Position numbers and translations under genes: made by a program. A stretch of DNA of 64,000 nucleotides from Bathymodiolus brooksi (taxonomy: Eukaryota > Mollusca > Bivalvia > Mytilida > Modiolidae): positions 17,854,886 through 17,918,885 of the forward strand of contig OY804590.1 of the NCBI GenBank assembly GCA_963680875.1. Reading direction: 5' to 3'. Under the pieces are notes generated by a model, which searched no databases, was not told where the DNA came from, and saw only the letters and a list, made by a program, of their open reading frames with translations. Positions 59,921 to 64,000 of the stretch are shown piece after piece. Position 1 is the stretch's first letter. Every line of letters begins with the position of its first letter.

Positions 59921-62900
59921 TTAGACTGTAATGGAGAGGATCCCTCACCTTTATGACTGTACCTTAGATTGCAATGGAGAGTATTGCTCACCTTTATGAC
60001 TGTACCTAAGATTGTAATGGAGAGTATCGCTCACCTTTATGACTGTACCTTAGATTGTAATGGAGAGTATCGCTCACATTTATATATCTACCTTAGATTG
60101 TGTTGGAAAGTATCGCTCATCTTTATGACTGTACCTTAGATTGTAATGGAGAGTATCGCTCACATTTATATATCTACCTTAGATTGTATTGGAGAGTATC
60201 GCTCATCTTTATGACTACCTTAGATTGTAATGGAGAGAATCGCTCACCTTTATGACTGTACCTAAGATTGTAATGGAGAGTATCGTTCACATTCACCAGT
60301 GTAACTAAGATTGTAATGGATAGTATCGCTCACCTTTATGACTGTACCTCAGGTTGTAATGGAGAGTATTACTCACCATTATGACTGTACCTTAGATTGT
60401 AATGGAAGGTATCACCCACCTTTATGACTGTACCTTAGATTGTAATGGAAAGTATCACTCACTTTTATGACTGTACCTTGGAATGTAATGGAGAGTATCG
60501 CTCACCTTTATGACTGTACCTTAGGTTGTAATGGAGAGTATCGCTAACCTTTATGACTGTACAATATAATGTAATGGAGAGTTTGCATCCTCTATGATTG
60601 TACATTAGATTGTAATGAAGAGTATCAATCACCTTTATGACTATACCTAAGATTGCAATGGACAGTGTGCATCATATTTATGACTGTATCTAAGATTGTA
60701 ATGGAGATTATCACTCATCTGTATCACTGTATCTTAGATTGTAATGGAGAGTATCGCTCACCTTTATGACTGGACCTTAGATTGTAATGGAGAGTATCGC
60801 ACACCTTTATGCCTGTACATTAGATTGTAATGGAGAGTATCGCTCACCTTTATGACTGTACTTTAGATTGTAATGGAGAGTATCGCTCACCTTTATGACA
60901 GTACATTAGATTGTAATGGAGAGTGTGCATCATCTTTATGACTGTACCTTAGGTTGTAATGGAAAGTATCACTCACCTTTATGTCTGTACCTTAGAAAGT
61001 AATGGAGAGTATCGCTCACCTTTATGCCTGTACCTTAGGTTGTAATGGAGAGGATCACTCACCTTAATGACTGTACATTAGAATGTAATGGATAGTGTGC
61101 ATCATCTTTATGACTGTACCTTAGGTTGTAATGGAAAGTAGCACTCACCTTTATGTCTGTACCTTAGAAAGTAATGGAGAGTATCGCTCACCTTTATGAC
61201 TGTACCTTAGGTTGTAATGGAGAGTATCACTCACCTTGATGACTGTACATTAGATTGTAATGGAGAGTGTGCATCATCTGTATGACTGTACCTTAGGTTG
61301 TAATGGAAAGTATCACTCACCTTTATGTCTGTACCTTAGAAAGTAATGGATAGTATCGCTCACCTTTATGACTACATTAGATTGTAATGGAGAGTATCGC
61401 TCACCTTTATGACTGTACATTAGAATGTTATGGAGGAGAGTTTGCATCCTCTATGATTGTACATTAGATTGTAAAGAAGAGTATCAGTCACCTTTATGAC
61501 TGTACATCAGATTGCAAAGGACAGTGTGCATCATCATTATGACTGTATCTAAGATTGTAATGGGGAGTATCACTCACCTGCCTCAGTGTACCTTTGATTG
61601 TAATGGAGAGTATCGTTCACCGTTTTGACTGTACCTAAGATTGTAATGGAGAGTATCGGTCATCTTTATGACTGTACCGAAGATTATAATTGAGAGTATC
61701 GCTCACCTTTATGACTGTACATTACATTGTAATGGAGAATATCGCTCACCTTTATGACTGTACCAAAGGTTGTAATAGTGAATATCACTCACCTTAATGA
61801 CTATGCCTTAGATTATAATGGAGAGTATCGCTCACCTTTATGACTTTACATTAGATTGTAATGAAGATTATCGCGCACCTTTATGACTGTACATTAGATT
61901 GTAATAGAGAGTATCACTCACCAGTATGACTGTACCTTAGATTGTAATGGAGAGTGTGCACCATCTTTATGACTGTACCTAAGATTGTAATGGAGAGTAT
62001 CGTTCACCTTTTTGACTGTACCTAAGATTACAATGGAGAGTAGCGTTCACCTTTATGATTGTACATTCGATTGTAATGGAGAGTATCACTCACCTTTATG
62101 ACTGTACCTTAGGTTGAAATGGAGAGTATCGCTCACCTTTATGACTGTACCTTAGGTTGTAATGGAGAGTATCGCTCACCTTTATGACTGTACCTTAGGA
62201 TGTAACGGAAAGTATCACTCAACTTTATGAATGTTCCTTAGATTGTAATGGCGAGTAGCGCTAACCTTTCTGACTGTACATTGGATTGTAATGGAGAGTA
62301 TCACTCACCTTTATGACTCTACCTTAGATTGTAATGGAGAGTATCGCTCACCTTTATGACTGTACCTTAGTATAGCTCACCTTTATGACTGTACATTACA
62401 TTGTAATGGAGAATATCGCTCACCTTTATGATTGTACCTAATGTTGTTATGGAGAATATCGCTCACCTTAATGACTATGCCTTAGATTATAATGGAGAGT
62501 ATCACTCACCTTTATGACTTTACATTAGATTGTAATGAAGATTATCGCGCACCTTTATGACTGTACCTTAGGTTGTAATGGAAAGTATCACTCACCTTTA
62601 TGTCTGTACCTTAGAAAGTAATGGAGAGTATCGCTCACCTTTATGCCTGTACCTTAGGTTGTAATGGAGAGGATCACTCACCTTAATGACTGTACATTAG
62701 AATGTAATGGATAGCGTGCATCCTCTTTATGACTGTACCTTAGGTTGTAATGGAAAGTAGCACTCACCATTATGTCTGTACCTTAGAAAGTAATGGAGAG
62801 TATCGTTCACCTTTATGACTGTACCTTAGGTTGTAATGGAGAGGATCACTCACCTTGATGACTGTACATTAGATTGTAATGGAGAGTGTGCATCATCTGT

Positions 62901-64000
62901 ATGACTGTACCTTAGGTTGTAATGGAAAGTATCACTCACCTTTATGTCTGTACCTTAGAAAGTAATGGAGAGTATCGCTCACCTTTATGACTGTACATTA
63001 GATTGTAATGGAGAGTATCGCTCACCTTTATGACTTTACATTAGATTGTAATGGAGAGTTTGCATCCTCTATGATTGTACATTAGATTGTAAAAAAGAGT
63101 ATCAATCACCTTTATAACTGTATGTAAGATTGCAATGGACAGTTTGCATCATCATTATGACTGTATCTAAGATTGTAATGGGGAGTATCACTCACCTGCA
63201 TCAGTGTACCTTAGATTGTAATGGAGAGTATCGTTCACCGTTTTGACTGTACCTAACATTGTAATGGAGAGTATCGGTCATCTTTATGACTACCGAAGAT
63301 TATAATTGAGAGTATCGCTCACCTTTATGACTGTACATTACATTGTAATGGAGAATATCGCTCACCTTTATGACTGTACCAAAGGTTGTAATGGATAATA
63401 TCGCTCACCTTTATGACTTTACATTAGATTGTAATGAAGATTATCGCGCACCTTTATGACTGTACCTTAGATTGTAATGGAGAGTGTGCACCATCTTTAT
63501 GACTGTACCTAAGATTGTAATGGAGAGTATCGTTCACCTTTTTGACTGTACCTAAGATTACAATGGAGAGTAGTGTTCACCTTTATGACTGTACTTTCCA
63601 TTGTAATGGAGAGTATCACTCACCTTTATGACTGTACCTTAGGTTGAAATGGAGAGTATCGCTCACCTTTATGACTGTACCTTAGGTTGTAATGGAGAGT
63701 ATCGCTCACCTTTATGACTGTACCTTAGGTTGTAACGGAAAGTATCACTCAACTTTATGAATGTTCCTTAGATTGTAATGGCGAGTAGCGCTCACATTTC
63801 TGACTGTACATTAGATTGTAATGGAGAGTATCACTCACCTTTATGAATGTACCTTAGGTTGTAATGGAGAGTATCGCTCACCTTTATGACTGTACCTTAG
63901 GTTGTAACGGAAAGTATCACTCAACTTTATGACTGTACATTAGATTGAAATGGAGAGTATCACTCACCTTTATGACTGTACCTTAGATTATAATGGAGAG
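59921..64000 (+). repeat. Satellite B array, copy 2
   Basis: About 95 monomers of 43 bp, running off the window. It begins with the same TTAGACTGTAATGGAGAG monomer as array 1. It has its own higher-order repeat of about 1.62 kb: the GTAGCACTCACC monomer at 61141 and 62760, and the CCTCTATGATTG monomer near 61450 and 63066. Confidence 0.96.

Overview
The window is eukaryotic and looks like an AT-rich invertebrate genome, most likely a bivalve mollusc. The reasons are a stand-alone TIR-domain exon with splice sites, a LINE, a dispersed repeat whose translated frame ([10 protein letters not shown]...EKTTDLSQ) I associate with molluscs, and very heavy tandem-repeat content. The species is inferred, not shown. 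Nothing looks bacterial: there are no operons, CRISPR arrays or rRNA genes.

Layout: 1-11583 is satellite A (30-bp monomer, about 386 copies, with higher-order repeats). 11584-12359 is a 776-bp spacer. 12360-28586 is satellite B (43-bp monomer, about 377 copies, higher-order structured). 28587-54305 is a mosaic of low-copy DNA. It holds an exon-like CCCH zinc-finger frame (28915-29394), a Tc1/mariner-like MITE, a 32-bp minisatellite (14 copies), and a 60-bp minisatellite (about 86.5 copies) born inside the 3' tail of a retroelement. Next come a LINE with target-site duplications and a poly(A) tail (38279-42749), several dispersed and foldback repeats, a 121-bp tRNA-like tandem array (18 copies), a 43-bp array carrying poly(A) signals (37 exact copies), and one TIR-domain exon (53338-53851). 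54306-59178 is satellite A again, 59179-59920 the same spacer, and 59921-64000 satellite B again. The module A-spacer-B is therefore present twice in direct orientation, about 47.6 kb apart.

Roughly 46 of 64 kb is tandem repeat. Nearly all long open frames are by-products of repeat periods divisible by three (30 and 60 bp) and should not be annotated as genes. The credible protein-coding content is the TIR exon, the CCCH exon candidate and the LINE endonuclease/reverse transcriptase, which is interrupted by one stop codon.

I did not find a convincing new multi-gene system. The most unusual elements are the duplicated composite satellite, the minisatellite that grew from a retroelement tail into a 1163-codon pseudo-ORF, and the tandem array of tRNA-like units. 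Identities and copy numbers are by eye from the sequence. No database search was possible, so family names rest on motif recognition.
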